From assembly GCA_900547315.1 (NCBI GenBank), contig URGI01000014.1, forward strand, positions 1 to 31,312: a DNA stretch of 31,312 nt, written 5' to 3'. The DNA comes from an uncultured Eubacteriales bacterium. GTDB lineage: Bacteria; Bacillota; Clostridia; Oscillospirales; Oscillospiraceae. Shown piece after piece: positions 1 to 8,762 of the stretch; the stretch's first letter is position 1, and each line of letters starts with the position of its first letter. The notes under the pieces are model-generated. The model saw nothing but the letters and a program-made list of their open reading frames with translations. It made no database searches and was not told the origin of the DNA. The translations under genes were made by a program, and so were the position numbers.

Positions 1-38
1 AGGAAAACCACCAGTCCCGTATAGAACAGAACTGGTGG
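1..38 (-). terminator. probable terminator of the corA-like transcript
   Basis: Arms CCACCAGT (8-15) and ACTGGTGG (31-38) form an 8-bp stem with a 15-nt loop. Read on the minus strand the stem is followed by TTTTCCT. It lies about 60 nt past the corA-like stop codon. The large loop and short T-run make it a moderate call. Confidence 0.45.
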
Positions 39-100
39 CATAAGAAATTTTGTGTCTACTAACTATTGACTACTTCACATTATCAATGCATGGGTTTTTC

Positions 101-1012
101 TTATAATATCTTTTTCTTCTTAAAATATATTATCTCAAACACGATTATAGCGACAGTGATCGCTATGACGCAGGGATACGCGTAGCGCCAGTGCAGCTCC
201 GGCATGTTCGCAAAGTTCATGCCGTACCAGCCGGTCAGCAGACTGAGCGGCAGGAACAGCGTGGTAACAACGGTCAGGATACACATGACCTTGTTCTGCT
301 TTGCGTCCAGCTGTGCCTGATATAATTCACGCAGCTGTATCACGTTCTCCTGAAGCAGATGCACATGGCTCTCAAGCCGCTCCGTCTGCATCGAGAATCG
401 GCTCCACTGCTCCGCCGCGGCGATGGGCGCGGGCGCGTCGAGAGACGCGATCATGTCACTCATCGCGGTGAGCTGCTCATAGTACGCATTCAGCTCCGAG
501 AGCTTGCGGCGGTGCCGTGTGAGCACACCGAAGAAGTCGTCCGGAATGTCGGTTAGCAGACTGTCCTCCATTACGTCAAGCTCCTTTTCAATGTGGGACA
601 GGTACAGGATATCATTTTCCACTGCCAGCTGCATAAATTGGAGAAGCAGCAGCTCCGGAGTGGAGGCGTTGTTCAGCTTCGGCAGCTGCGATTTTACCCA
701 GGGCTTCAGCTCGCCGGAATCCTCGATGAAAATCAGCTCCTGCGCCGTCATGTAGAAAAGCAGGCAGACCTGCGGCAGCCGCGCCTCGTTCTTGTTCGGG
801 ATGCGCAGCGTACCCCAGATGTGGTCGCGATAGGGTTCCGCCTTGCAGTAACGGACGGAGCCGAGGCTGCGGAGCATCTCCTTGTGATGCGGGAAGTTCT
901 CCTTCATGGCGCGGAATTCATCCGCCGTGATGAGCTTAAAAAGCGTGCGTCCCTCGCCGTGCTTCACGGAAGCGAGAGTTCCGTTTGCGTCATTGTATAC
1001 ATATTCGGTCAT
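101..1012 (-). CDS. corA: CorA-family divalent cation transporter
   Basis: Likely Mg2+ (or Co2+/Ni2+) channel of the inner membrane. The 303-residue protein has an acidic, helical cytoplasmic N-terminal part with a long helix near residues 205-245. Two C-terminal membrane segments follow (about 242-262 and 279-296). The family-defining GMN motif is at residues 264-266, at the end of the first membrane helix, and the tail is basic (KKKK). An in-frame ATG lies 33 nt upstream, but a promoter places the transcript start downstream of it. The chosen ATG has GGAG at 8-nt spacing. No Mg2+ riboswitch fits in the short leader. Family assignment is secure; the exact ion is not shown by sequence. Confidence 0.9.
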   Translation of the reverse strand: MTEYVYNDANGTLASVKHGEGRTLFKLITADEFRAMKENFPHHKEMLRSLGSVRYCKAEPYRDHIWGTLRIPNKNEARLPQVCLLFYMTAQELIFIEDSGELKPWVKSQLPKLNNASTPELLLLQFMQLAVENDILYLSHIEKELDVMEDSLLTDIPDDFFGVLTRHRRKLSELNAYYEQLTAMSDMIASLDAPAPIAAAEQWSRFSMQTERLESHVHLLQENVIQLRELYQAQLDAKQNKVMCILTVVTTLFLPLSLLTGWYGMNFANMPELHWRYAYPCVIAITVAIIVFEIIYFKKKKIL

Positions 1013-1045
1013 CTTCGGTTCTCCATATTGAAATGCTTTTGTCAT

Positions 1046-1074
1046 ATTATAAGACCTGTTTGTCGTTTTTGCAA
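1046..1074 (-). promoter_or_regulatory. promoter of the corA-like gene
   Basis: On the minus strand, TTGCAA (1069-1074), a 17-bp spacer and TATAAT (1046-1051). Transcription would begin near 1039, just past the upstream in-frame ATG at 1045, which supports the internal ATG at 1012 as the start codon. Confidence 0.65.
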
Positions 1075-1124
1075 TAAGCGAGTTGAAAGCCTTGAAAATT
1101 AAGAATTCCTAAGTATTGCATCCC

Positions 1125-1153
1125 TTGCTTTTGCATGGATTTAACGATATAGT
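1125..1153 (+). promoter_or_regulatory. promoter of the surface-protein gene
   Basis: TTGCTT (1125-1130), 17-bp spacer, TATAGT (1148-1153). This leaves an AT-rich leader of about 60 nt before the start codon. An overlapping register TTGCAT-16-TATAGA is also possible. Confidence 0.55.
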
Positions 1154-1219
1154 ATAGATGCAGAGTGAACAGACAAACAATAACAATATGTAAAAATTAT
1201 TGAAAAGGAGGAAATTTAC

Positions 1220-3250
1220 ATGAAGAAATTTTGGGCGCTGCTGCTTGCCGCTTTGCTGGTGGTGAGCATCCTGCCGGTCTCGGCGCTGGCAGCTGACGTT
1301 CCGGAGCCGACGCCGGCGTTTGAGCAGGGGACGTTGACCATCAACGTCGCCTTTAATGGGCTGCCGGAGGATAAGATACCGGAATCCGTCAAATGGGGGC
1401 TTAAAAAGGACGGCGCGCACGTTCAGGACGTCGTCATCACGGCAGCGGAAAAGTGGACAAAGAGCCTTACGCTCGACCCTGGCGAGTATGAGCTGCACGC
1501 GGATGTTGACAGCGCCGATGTCGGCGGGTATTATCACTTTTATTATTCGATAATCTGGGCGACGGTCAAGGCCGGAGAGGACACAAAGCTTGACATCACC
1601 GAGACCTACGAGGTTCAGCCGGTGATGAGCTTTGACATACCGGTAGAGAAAAAGGTTGAACTTCTCGGCAAATCCGCACCGCTTACGGATACGGATTTCA
1701 ATTTCGCATTCACGCTTGCCAATGACGCGGGCAAAACCGATATGCTCAAGCTGTATTTTGATGGCAAGCCTGTCACCGACAGCTTCACCATGACTGTGAA
1801 GGCGGGAAAGACCTCCGCGGCCGGTGTGCTGACTGTCAGCGGCCCTGTCAGTCAGATGTACGGTTTGCACGGTACACTCAGTGAAAAGGCACCTGCGGAG
1901 ACCGGGAACTGGCTCTATGACAGCAGCGAATACCGCTTCGGCGTAAACATGGCCTCTCCGCTGAGCGTTCTTGAAGAGGAGCCGAGCGGCGAGAAGCTGC
2001 CCGCGTACATCACGCTTGACGATGAAAATGTCGACGCCGCAGTGTTCACCAATAAATACTCCGTCACCACCGGAACTCTCACCGTCACGAAATCCTTTGA
2101 GGGACTGCCCAAGGAGCTGATACCCGCGTCCGTCACCTTTGAGCTTTGGCAGGATAAGCAGCACCTTGAGGGACAGGACATAACCCTGACCGCGGCGGAC
2201 GGCTGGACAAAGAGCGTTGAGCTTGAAGCGGGCGAGTACATTCTGAAGGAGCGTACCGACGGCCTTAGCGTCGACGGTTATATTATGGGCGCCGTTGAGG
2301 ATATCAAGGCTGTTGTCACAGCTGAAGAGGCATCGGCAGTCAAGGTCGTCAACACCTACAAGCCCGAACCGATATACAGCATCAGCATCCCCGTTGAGAA
2401 GCAGGTCAAGCAGACAGGAAAGCACATGCCGGTTGCCGACAAGACCTTTGATTTCGCGCTTGAGCTGTCCGCCAAGACAGGTAAGCTGGATAAGATAGAA
2501 GCCAGCTTCAACGGCGCGCCCGTTACTGATGGCTTCGCCCTGACGGTCAAGGCAGGGGAGACCACCGCATCCGGCGTGCTCACTATCACCGGCCCCGCCA
2601 GCCAGATGAAGAATCTTGAAGGCAAGCTGACCGAGGTCGGCTCCGAGAAGGAGACCAAGTGGACCTTTGACGGCAGCGTGTATACCTTCGCTATGGCGTC
2701 CGCTGCCGCGCAGAGCGGCGCCGAGGCTGCCGAGGCGATACCCATGCCTGCGGCTATAATGCGCGGCGATGAGCAGGCCGACAAGGCGCTTTTTGTCAAC
2801 GAGTATAAATCCACCGAGATGAAGGTCAGTGTCGTGAAGAAGTGGAACGATAAGGGCAGCGAGGATAAGCGCTCCGAATCCGTCACCGTGCAGCTCTTCT
2901 ACTATCAGAAGGACGCGAACGGCAAGGACACTGACACCCTCGTTCCTTACGAGCTTGACGGCAAGAAGGTGACTGCGGTTCTCAATGAAAAGAACGGCTG
3001 GAAGTGCAGCTTTGACGGCCTTGACACCGAGCTTACATGGACGGTCAAGGAGACCAACGTTCCCAGCGGGTACTACTTCTATGTCAACCGCAGCAGCGAC
3101 GGCAAGACCATCACCGTCACCAATGTCTATGCCGCGACTCAGAAGCCCAAGACCGGCGACTCTATGATGCTCTGGAGCGTACTTGCACTCGTCTCCGGTT
3201 CGGCAGCCGCCGCGGCGTTCATCTTCGGCAAGAAGCGCAGCCACGGATAA
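1220..3250 (+). CDS. sortase-anchored repeat surface protein (Cna_B-type)
   Basis: Secreted, probably wall-anchored protein of 676 residues; adhesin or pilin-like role inferred. Signal peptide at residues 1-24. Two copies of a two-part module follow: A1 (36-133) and A2 (284-380), each starting GTLT and carrying an aromatic-rich WTKS strand, and B1 (136-280) and B2 (385-530), each starting with IPVEK. A Cna_B-like domain spans 533-637 and carries VKKW, TVKE and TNVY strands, which suit a Lys-Asn isopeptide bond. The C-terminus has KPKTGD (642-647), a membrane segment (650-668) and a KKR tail, a sortase signal with K in place of L. The ribosome site AAGGAGG lies 9 nt before ATG. The gene is monocistronic, with its own promoter and terminator. 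No sortase gene is in the window. The binding partner is unknown. Confidence 0.85.
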   Translation: MKKFWALLLAALLVVSILPVSALAADVPEPTPAFEQGTLTINVAFNGLPEDKIPESVKWGLKKDGAHVQDVVITAAEKWTKSLTLDPGEYELHADVDSADVGGYYHFYYSIIWATVKAGEDTKLDITETYEVQPVMSFDIPVEKKVELLGKSAPLTDTDFNFAFTLANDAGKTDMLKLYFDGKPVTDSFTMTVKAGKTSAAGVLTVSGPVSQMYGLHGTLSEKAPAETGNWLYDSSEYRFGVNMASPLSVLEEEPSGEKLPAYITLDDENVDAAVFTNKYSVTTGTLTVTKSFEGLPKELIPASVTFELWQDKQHLEGQDITLTAADGWTKSVELEAGEYILKERTDGLSVDGYIMGAVEDIKAVVTAEEASAVKVVNTYKPEPIYSISIPVEKQVKQTGKHMPVADKTFDFALELSAKTGKLDKIEASFNGAPVTDGFALTVKAGETTASGVLTITGPASQMKNLEGKLTEVGSEKETKWTFDGSVYTFAMASAAAQSGAEAAEAIPMPAAIMRGDEQADKALFVNEYKSTEMKVSVVKKWNDKGSEDKRSESVTVQLFYYQKDANGKDTDTLVPYELDGKKVTAVLNEKNGWKCSFDGLDTELTWTVKETNVPSGYYFYVNRSSDGKTITVTNVYAATQKPKTGDSMMLWSVLALVSGSAAAAAFIFGKKRSHG

Positions 3251-3270
3251 GCGAACGCAATATCGTATGA

Positions 3271-3310
3271 ATAAATTACACGCAGGAATTACCTGCGTGT
3301 AGTTTATTTT
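3271..3310. terminator. bidirectional terminator between convergent genes
   Basis: ACACGCAGG (3278-3286), loop AATTA, CCTGCGTGT (3292-3300). AT and GT pairs extend the stem to 3271-3307, with AT-rich flanks on both sides. It contains the stop codon of the DUF364 gene at 3304-3306 and serves both converging transcripts. Confidence 0.85.
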
Positions 3311-4038
3311 ACCAGCAAAAAGCTCTTTCCGTGGCTATACGGCGAGCCGCCGGCACCGGATTGGACTCGCTCACGTATACCGTACCGATCGGTTATCACG
3401 AGTCCAGAGAGGCGATCAATGCCGAACCCGAATAATTCCGGGCACATCGGAACCGACGGGCCGACGAGGATCGTGTACGCGCTGCGGCATAGGTCAAGGA
3501 GGTGGGGCAGCGTCTTATTGGTGATAGCGCTTCCGGTTATCAGAACAATATCGCACTGCGGGAGCAGATAGTTGCAGGCGGGATCGGGGTAATCCCCGCC
3601 GCGCGGTTCTCGCTCAAGAATGAAAATCTTTTCCGCGTCGCGCCGCATCTCGTCCGTGCCATGCATATGACCCACAATGCCGACGGTTTTGCCGCGAAAA
3701 TCTATCCCGCGGGTGCAGTAATTTTCAAAGGGCTCGGAGCAGTGAAGCTCAGACAGCCGCTCCTCGGTGTTATAAAATGCGTTGACTGCGGCAATGGCAA
3801 GGCTTGCCTCGGTGCTGTTCCAGCTCTTGAGCGCTTCGGCGGCTCTGCGCAGCGGCATTCTGTACAAGCCGTCAGGCAGCATTGCAGGGCGGCTCGTCCC
3901 GTGCACATGCATCGCCATGCCGCTGTGCTGTTCGGTTTCCGCCAGCACCCATATATCACCTGAGACGGTCGATAATATTCGCTCGTCGGAGTGAATATTA
4001 TCGCATAAGCAGTCGTATAATGCAAAAAAATCACACAT
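3304..4038 (-). CDS. DUF364 / DUF4213 family protein
   Basis: A 244-residue cytoplasmic protein resembling the DUF364 'putative heavy-metal chelation' family. An N-terminal DUF4213-like part (about 1-100) includes the NAFYN segment. A Rossmann-like DUF364 part (about 115-235) has VGIVGH, a central CDIVLITGSAITN strand and VGPSVPMCPELF near the end. Family members are thought to bind metals or a related cofactor, but no reaction is established. The start overlaps the NTPase gene by 8 nt and has GAGGAG at 7-nt spacing, so the two are probably translationally coupled. The stop codon sits inside the shared terminator hairpin. Confidence 0.75.
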   Translation of the reverse strand: MCDFFALYDCLCDNIHSDERILSTVSGDIWVLAETEQHSGMAMHVHGTSRPAMLPDGLYRMPLRRAAEALKSWNSTEASLAIAAVNAFYNTEERLSELHCSEPFENYCTRGIDFRGKTVGIVGHMHGTDEMRRDAEKIFILEREPRGGDYPDPACNYLLPQCDIVLITGSAITNKTLPHLLDLCRSAYTILVGPSVPMCPELFGFGIDRLSGLVITDRYGIRERVQSGAGGSPYSHGKSFLLVK

Positions 4039-4618
4039 TTGTGTACTCCTCGACCCATTTTGCGACGATGTTCTGCGCTACCTTGTCGCCTCTGCCGGAG
4101 ACCTTTAAAATCAGCGTGTCCGGATCGTTCGACAGAGCCTCAAGAAGGCGTGCAGTGTAGGCCGTGAACCTATCACCAAGTCCGAACCGTGACTTCAGCT
4201 CCTGCACACTCTTGCTGGCCTTCAGCACGCCGATGCACGGCTGCTCGCTTGACAGAAATTCGGACAGCGCTTCGCGGAACTGCGGTATCAGTATCTCATA
4301 TCCGCCGAACTCGTCGATGACCGAGAACGGGTAAAGCTCCGCTTCGCTGAGAAGCCGCACGCCGTCGTTGCGGAAAACCTCGTTGTCATGCGTCGGGGGA
4401 GTCACTGAGTAATCAAGAAAGCGCTTGCCCTCGTATTCGTCCGGCGAGAGCGCGGCGGCAGCAGGAAGCAGGTCGAAGCCCAGCAGAGAATCATTTGCGG
4501 CGAGCCTGCGTTCGGTTATGAAGCCTCCTGCGTAGGCGATTTTATCGCCAAGCGCGCGGCGGATGAGCGTGGTTTTACCGCAGCCGGAGGGGCCGGTGAG
4601 AAATATATGTTTTTTCAT
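4031..4618 (-). CDS. THEP1-like P-loop nucleoside-triphosphatase
   Basis: A 195-residue P-loop protein. Walker A GPSGCGKT is at residues 9-16, GGFITER at 31-37, and a Walker-B-like IDEFGGYE at 101-108. This arrangement fits the NTPase_1/THEP1 family of small nucleoside-triphosphatases. An ATG 15 nt upstream is in frame, but AAAGGA falls 7 nt before the chosen ATG and overlaps the upstream one, so the shorter form is preferred. It is the first gene of a two-gene operon with DUF364. That pairing suggests a shared metal or cofactor task, which is an inference. Confidence 0.72.
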   Translation of the reverse strand: MKKHIFLTGPSGCGKTTLIRRALGDKIAYAGGFITERRLAANDSLLGFDLLPAAAALSPDEYEGKRFLDYSVTPPTHDNEVFRNDGVRLLSEAELYPFSVIDEFGGYEILIPQFREALSEFLSSEQPCIGVLKASKSVQELKSRFGLGDRFTAYTARLLEALSNDPDTLILKVSGRGDKVAQNIVAKWVEEYTNV

Positions 4619-4636
4619 AGCGATTCCTTTCAAAAA

Positions 4637-4673
4637 ATATCATGCGGACAGTATATACCGTACCGCATGATAT
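4637..4673 (-). terminator. terminator of the MoxR/DUF58/transglutaminase operon
   Basis: Perfect 11-bp arms ATATCATGCGG (4637-4647) and CCGCATGATAT (4663-4673) with a 15-nt loop. On the minus strand the stem is followed by a run of six or more T. It begins 8 nt past the transglutaminase stop codon. Confidence 0.85.
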
Positions 4674-4678
4674 GTAAA
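4650..4678 (-). promoter_or_regulatory. promoter of the NTPase-DUF364 operon, nested in a terminator
   Basis: On the minus strand, TTTACA (4673-4678), a 17-bp spacer and TATACT (4650-4655). The -10 lies in the loop of the upstream terminator and the spacer covers one stem arm. The start would fall near 4643, giving a leader of about 25 nt with AAAGGA before ATG. Confidence 0.5.
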
Positions 4679-4680
4679 TA

Positions 4681-6846
4681 TTATCTGAAGCCCAGAACGT
4701 ATTTAATAACAAATTTCCTGAGCAAATTCCCGCTGCCGCACAGCTTGTCGCGCATACCGATGAACAGCGCGTACGCGGCCATGCGCTCCTCGCGGCCGAT
4801 TCCGTGCTGGCTGAAGCGCGCCTTTTCGGCGAGCGTGACGATATCCCGAGGTATCGGCTCATTGAAGCGCGACAGTGCTTTTGCGCAGCGATAGATGTAC
4901 AAAACGGCGCGGCTGCCGTCTCTCTGAGTGAAGCGGCGCTTCCGCTCGCGCAGCAGAGCAAACTGCCATAGGACGATGGCACCGGCCGCGGCGAGCACTA
5001 TGATAATAACACGCACGGCCTTCGCCGCGCCGCCGGAGGCGGGGACGGTGTTCTGGCTCACGTCGGACGAGATGATGCCGACAGGCATTGTGTCCTGCCG
5101 CAGCTCAGGACTCTCGACAACGGACGGAGTAGGCGTCGCCTCGGTGCTCTCGGCGGTTTCCGGCTGCGGCTCCGGAGTGTTGACGGGCGCTTCGCTCGGC
5201 GCGGAGCTGCCGGTCACCTCCACTGGCAGCCAGCCAAGACCGTCGATATACACCTCGACCCATGCATGCTCGTCACTGCGGCGTACATCGACATAGCTTC
5301 CGGCCACGGTAGTGAACGCGAAGCCGTCCACTACCCGCGCCGGAATGCCGAGCGCGCGGTACATCACGGCCGCCGCGGTCGCAAAATGCGTGCAGTAGCC
5401 GCGTTTAGCCTCGGTCAGGAAGTACACGGCATAATCGTCTGTGTCGAAGCCGGACACGTTCAGGTCGTACTCAGCGGAATTCATAATATAGCTTGCCACG
5501 CGGTTCACGGCGTCGTCACCGGCGGAAATACCGGCGTCCGCCGCCAGACGCAGCATTGCTTCCCGCGTCGAATCCGGCAGCGCGGTGTAATACTCATAGA
5601 CATACGCGCGGTAGTCCTCCTCTGCGGCGGCGTATTCGTCCGGAACGAGCAGCGACGACACGTCGCCGGAGTAGCTTATATATTCCGCGGTGTATTCCGT
5701 GCTGCCGCCGGATGGGACATATACGTCGTTCTCACTGGCCTCGGTGGAGTAGTACGGCACGGGGAGCACGGAGCTTCCTACGGCGATAAGCTCAATGTCC
5801 GCGTGAAGCGTCTCCGCTCCGCCTGCGCTCTGCAGCGCTAGCGGCAGGAACTGCGGCGGGGTGCTGCTGAGATATTTGTTGCCGGCGCTCCAGCTGGTCC
5901 CGAGGTACTGGCCGTAGGAGAAGCAGCGCAGATACATATATCCGCTTTTATCCGCGCGGACACGCAGCATCAGCTGCGTCGGGTCAAAATCACGGTATCC
6001 CTTCGAGAGGTCGAGTGCGCCGTCGCCCATGTTCCAGCCCAGATCAAGCGATAGATCGTCAAATAGGCCATCGACGGGGAGGGAAGTTTCGGGCAGAGAC
6101 ACATCAGAAGTGAAGCGCCCGCCCTTGAAAATTTTCGTGATGCTCTGGCCGAGAGCATCCAGCTTCTGCGCCATCTCGACGTCGGCGTCGCTCAGGTCGT
6201 ATTCGTCCGGCGGGGTGCGCGAGAGAATGACGCACAGCATCAGCAGCACCGGCAGGCTCAGTATCAGCGCGGCGCGCCCGCCGCCGGAATCTGCGGAATA
6301 TGAGCCGCCGGAGACGAACACCAACGTCCAGAACAGCACCATGCCCACCGAGGCATATACCGGCGGGAAGCCGTTCACGCAGATGCACGCGGCAAAAAAG
6401 ACGCCCGACACGATGAGGCAGGAAAAAATTCTTCCGCTCTCCGCGCTCAACGCGATGGCCATTAATATCACGATAAAGGCCGAGATCACGAGCATCACCA
6501 GTGTGTGATCGTCGGTCAGGTTTGAGAAAACATACTTCTCGGAAGAATAGTAAAAGTGGTTGAGGTACTGCCCGCTGACCTTGTCGAACAGATCCTTGAG
6601 CTGCGCGACGAAAGCATCACGCCTGCTGCGGCACACGAAGAATAAAACAGCCGCGCAGACCGCGACGCCCGGCAGGCGCATGTGCCGCACGTTGAAGCAC
6701 ACCCAGATGAAAACGCACAGCAGCGCGGTGTAAAGCACGCCGTGGCTGAACGTAAGATCAAAGCTGGCGCTTATGAACGATGTCAGAATTATGCTGCCCA
6801 GCATGAGCAAAAGCAGAAATGAGATTCGATTAAAGGCGGTTTTCAT
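4681..6846 (-). CDS. membrane transglutaminase-like protease (TgpA type)
   Basis: A 721-residue membrane protein. Several N-terminal membrane helices (about 8-30, 38-75, 113-165, 195-208) precede a large extracytoplasmic region. A transglutaminase-core domain spans about 440-545, with catalytic Cys485 in GYC and His527 in DEHAW. The third position is Glu543 in WLPVEVT, where many relatives have Asp. A Pro/Thr/Glu-rich linker (548-590), one membrane helix (612-632) and a cytoplasmic DUF4129-like tail follow. It is the last gene of a MoxR-DUF58-transglutaminase operon, a widely conserved trio thought to act in envelope assembly or stress. Its ATG overlaps the DUF58 stop codon by 4 nt. The substrate is unknown. 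Confidence 0.85.
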   Translation of the reverse strand: MKTAFNRISFLLLLMLGSIILTSFISASFDLTFSHGVLYTALLCVFIWVCFNVRHMRLPGVAVCAAVLFFVCRSRRDAFVAQLKDLFDKVSGQYLNHFYYSSEKYVFSNLTDDHTLVMLVISAFIVILMAIALSAESGRIFSCLIVSGVFFAACICVNGFPPVYASVGMVLFWTLVFVSGGSYSADSGGGRAALILSLPVLLMLCVILSRTPPDEYDLSDADVEMAQKLDALGQSITKIFKGGRFTSDVSLPETSLPVDGLFDDLSLDLGWNMGDGALDLSKGYRDFDPTQLMLRVRADKSGYMYLRCFSYGQYLGTSWSAGNKYLSSTPPQFLPLALQSAGGAETLHADIELIAVGSSVLPVPYYSTEASENDVYVPSGGSTEYTAEYISYSGDVSSLLVPDEYAAAEEDYRAYVYEYYTALPDSTREAMLRLAADAGISAGDDAVNRVASYIMNSAEYDLNVSGFDTDDYAVYFLTEAKRGYCTHFATAAAVMYRALGIPARVVDGFAFTTVAGSYVDVRRSDEHAWVEVYIDGLGWLPVEVTGSSAPSEAPVNTPEPQPETAESTEATPTPSVVESPELRQDTMPVGIISSDVSQNTVPASGGAAKAVRVIIIVLAAAGAIVLWQFALLRERKRRFTQRDGSRAVLYIYRCAKALSRFNEPIPRDIVTLAEKARFSQHGIGREERMAAYALFIGMRDKLCGSGNLLRKFVIKYVLGFR

Positions 6847-7781
6847 TTGACGATCACCCCTTCATCCGAAACGATAAAGCAGCAGCGCGCGTCCGCCTTG
6901 GCAGACACCGCGGCAGATGAGCGCGGCTTGGACAGAAGCTCCATGAACGCCGCGTCTGATTCCTGCGAGTTGCCGACTGTAACCTCGACGGACGGGCAGA
7001 GCAGCTCGTGCTCCTGCTCCAGCTCACAGAGATTTTCGGAGATGTATCGCGCATTGCCGAGCGCCTTTTTGCTCTGACCGGCGACGACTATGTATATCCT
7101 GGCGTCCTGACTTGTGAGCGGCTCGCGGACGATGACCTTGTCCGTTTTCGAGCTGAGCTTCCAGTGGATACTGTTCACCATGTCGCCGGGGCGGTACTCG
7201 CGCAACTCGTGCTCCTCGGCGTATCCGCCGCCGTGCTTGGGCTTGAGCACCGTGCGAGCTTCAAGCTCGGCCGAAATGTCGCGCAGTCCGTCGGGCGCGG
7301 CGGCAGACGGCATAATGACGCAGGATACCGGAGCCGGTGCCTTGCGGCGTATTGAGACGAGGCGGAGCAGATCGCAGCAGCGGAAATTTGATATCTCACA
7401 GACGAACTTGCCGCAGTCGCTGCCGGAGACGGGGATATACAGCGTACCGCCGGAGAGGTTATTCCAGCGCAGGCGCTGACGGGTCGTCTCGCCGGTATAT
7501 ACGTTCCTGATCTGCAAAGATGCGGTCAGCCTGCCGAGCGGCAGCAGCCCCGTCCGAGTGCTGATGCAGAGCTGAACGTCGCTGCCGCATACCGCGGTGT
7601 AGGGTATGCTGAGGCTCATTTTCGAGCGCAGCATTCCGGGCAGTGACAGCAGCAGGATGAAGACGGGCATGATTGCAACGGAGTAGAAGAAAAAAGCTCC
7701 GAACCAGCCCAGATATCCGAGCCGGAATATGTACGCTCCGGCGACTGCCAGAACGTAAAAGATAAAATATACTGTAGGCAT
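6843..7781 (-). CDS. DUF58 domain protein
   Basis: A 312-residue protein with two N-terminal membrane helices (about 4-22 and 26-48), a beta-rich middle part, and the DUF58 signature LREYRPGDMVNSIHWK at residues 193-208. The signature is followed by SSKTDKVIVREP, and the C-terminal fold is related to von Willebrand A domains. DUF58 proteins are thought to act as partners of MoxR AAA+ ATPases. A longer frame opens upstream inside the MoxR gene, but the ATG 2 nt after the MoxR stop codon fits a compact operon and begins with a hydrophobic segment. The 4-nt overlap with the transglutaminase gene implies coupled translation. Confidence 0.85.
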   Translation of the reverse strand: MPTVYFIFYVLAVAGAYIFRLGYLGWFGAFFFYSVAIMPVFILLLSLPGMLRSKMSLSIPYTAVCGSDVQLCISTRTGLLPLGRLTASLQIRNVYTGETTRQRLRWNNLSGGTLYIPVSGSDCGKFVCEISNFRCCDLLRLVSIRRKAPAPVSCVIMPSAAAPDGLRDISAELEARTVLKPKHGGGYAEEHELREYRPGDMVNSIHWKLSSKTDKVIVREPLTSQDARIYIVVAGQSKKALGNARYISENLCELEQEHELLCPSVEVTVGNSQESDAAFMELLSKPRSSAAVSAKADARCCFIVSDEGVIVK

Positions 7782-7783
7782 GG

Positions 7784-8722
7784 TCAGATATTCGGTGCTT
7801 TGATGCTGCCCGCGATGCTGCGCATAATGTCGGCATGGGCGCGCGGGTCGGAGGCGTCGCTCCACAGCAGCCGGTGCTCAATGCAGTCTCGGAAGATGAA
7901 GCGGACGTCGCGCGGAAGCACATAGTCGCGTCCCTGTATCCACGCCGTGGCCTTGGCAAGCGAGGTGAGCGCGAGTGATGCGCGCGGGCTTGCGCCCTGA
8001 AGTATGCGCGGGTCGTTTCTGGTCGCCCCGCAGAGCTGGACGATATAGTCCACGACCTCGTCCTTGACAAATACTGCGGAGACCTCCTGCCGTATCTGCA
8101 TAAGCTCGCTCTTGCTCACGACCTGCTGCACGGAGTCGAGACTGATGCTCTTCTGCTTGCGGCGGATCATCTCGGCCTCGTCCTCGGGGCTGGGGTAGCC
8201 GATAGAGAGGCGCAGCATGAATCTGTCCATCTGCGAATCCGGCAGCATCTGCGTGCCCTTGGCGCCGGTCGGGTTCTGCGTTGCAATGACGATGAACGGC
8301 TGCGGCACGGGGTAGGTGTTGTTGTCCACTGTGACCGCACCTTCCTCCATAGCCTGCAGCAGCGCGGACTGAGTGCGGCTTGTTGCGCGGTTCAGCTCGT
8401 CCGCCAGGAACAGATTGCAGAGCACCGCGCCGCGCTGATAGCGCATTGTGCCGGTGTTTTTATCGTATATCGAGTAGCCGGTAACGTCCGAGGGCAGCAC
8501 GTCGGGAGTGAACTGCACGCGGTTGTATTCAAGGCCGAGCGCCTTGGAGAAGGCGAGCGCCATTGTCGTTTTGCCGACGCCGGGGATATCCTCCATCAGG
8601 ATATGCCCGCCCGCGACAATGCCGAGCAGAACCTTTATCATGACTTCGTCCTTGCCTACGATCACGCGGCTGACCTCGCGGAGTATCTGCTTTGCGTTGC
8701 CGATGGAATTTATCGTATCCAT
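7784..8722 (-). CDS. MoxR-family AAA+ ATPase
   Basis: A 312-residue cytoplasmic AAA+ ATPase. Walker A is at residues 44-53 (EDIPGVGKTT), Walker B at 104-113 (LFLADELNRA) and a sensor-1 region near 147-151 (ATQNP). A helical lid domain with the SPRASLAL segment lies toward the C-terminus. MoxR ATPases act as chaperones or remodelers for proteins encoded beside them, here DUF58 and the transglutaminase. Upstream in-frame starts exist, but GGGAGG lies 9-10 nt before the chosen ATG, and a strong promoter lies just beyond. It is the first gene of a three-gene operon. Confidence 0.9.
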   Translation of the reverse strand: MDTINSIGNAKQILREVSRVIVGKDEVMIKVLLGIVAGGHILMEDIPGVGKTTMALAFSKALGLEYNRVQFTPDVLPSDVTGYSIYDKNTGTMRYQRGAVLCNLFLADELNRATSRTQSALLQAMEEGAVTVDNNTYPVPQPFIVIATQNPTGAKGTQMLPDSQMDRFMLRLSIGYPSPEDEAEMIRRKQKSISLDSVQQVVSKSELMQIRQEVSAVFVKDEVVDYIVQLCGATRNDPRILQGASPRASLALTSLAKATAWIQGRDYVLPRDVRFIFRDCIEHRLLWSDASDPRAHADIMRSIAGSIKAPNI

Positions 8723-8762
8723 AAAAAATGCCCTCCCAGCATGTATGTCACTAATTTGTAAC

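Noticed and set aside
1013..1219. Mg2+ riboswitch for the corA-like gene
   Set aside because: The predicted leader from about 1039 to 1012 is far too short for an M-box.
1109..3244. 711-codon open frame antisense to the surface-protein gene
   Set aside because: It mirrors the whole sense gene, lacks a ribosome site and a recognisable domain, and the sense strand has a signal peptide, repeats and sorting signal. It is a codon-bias shadow.
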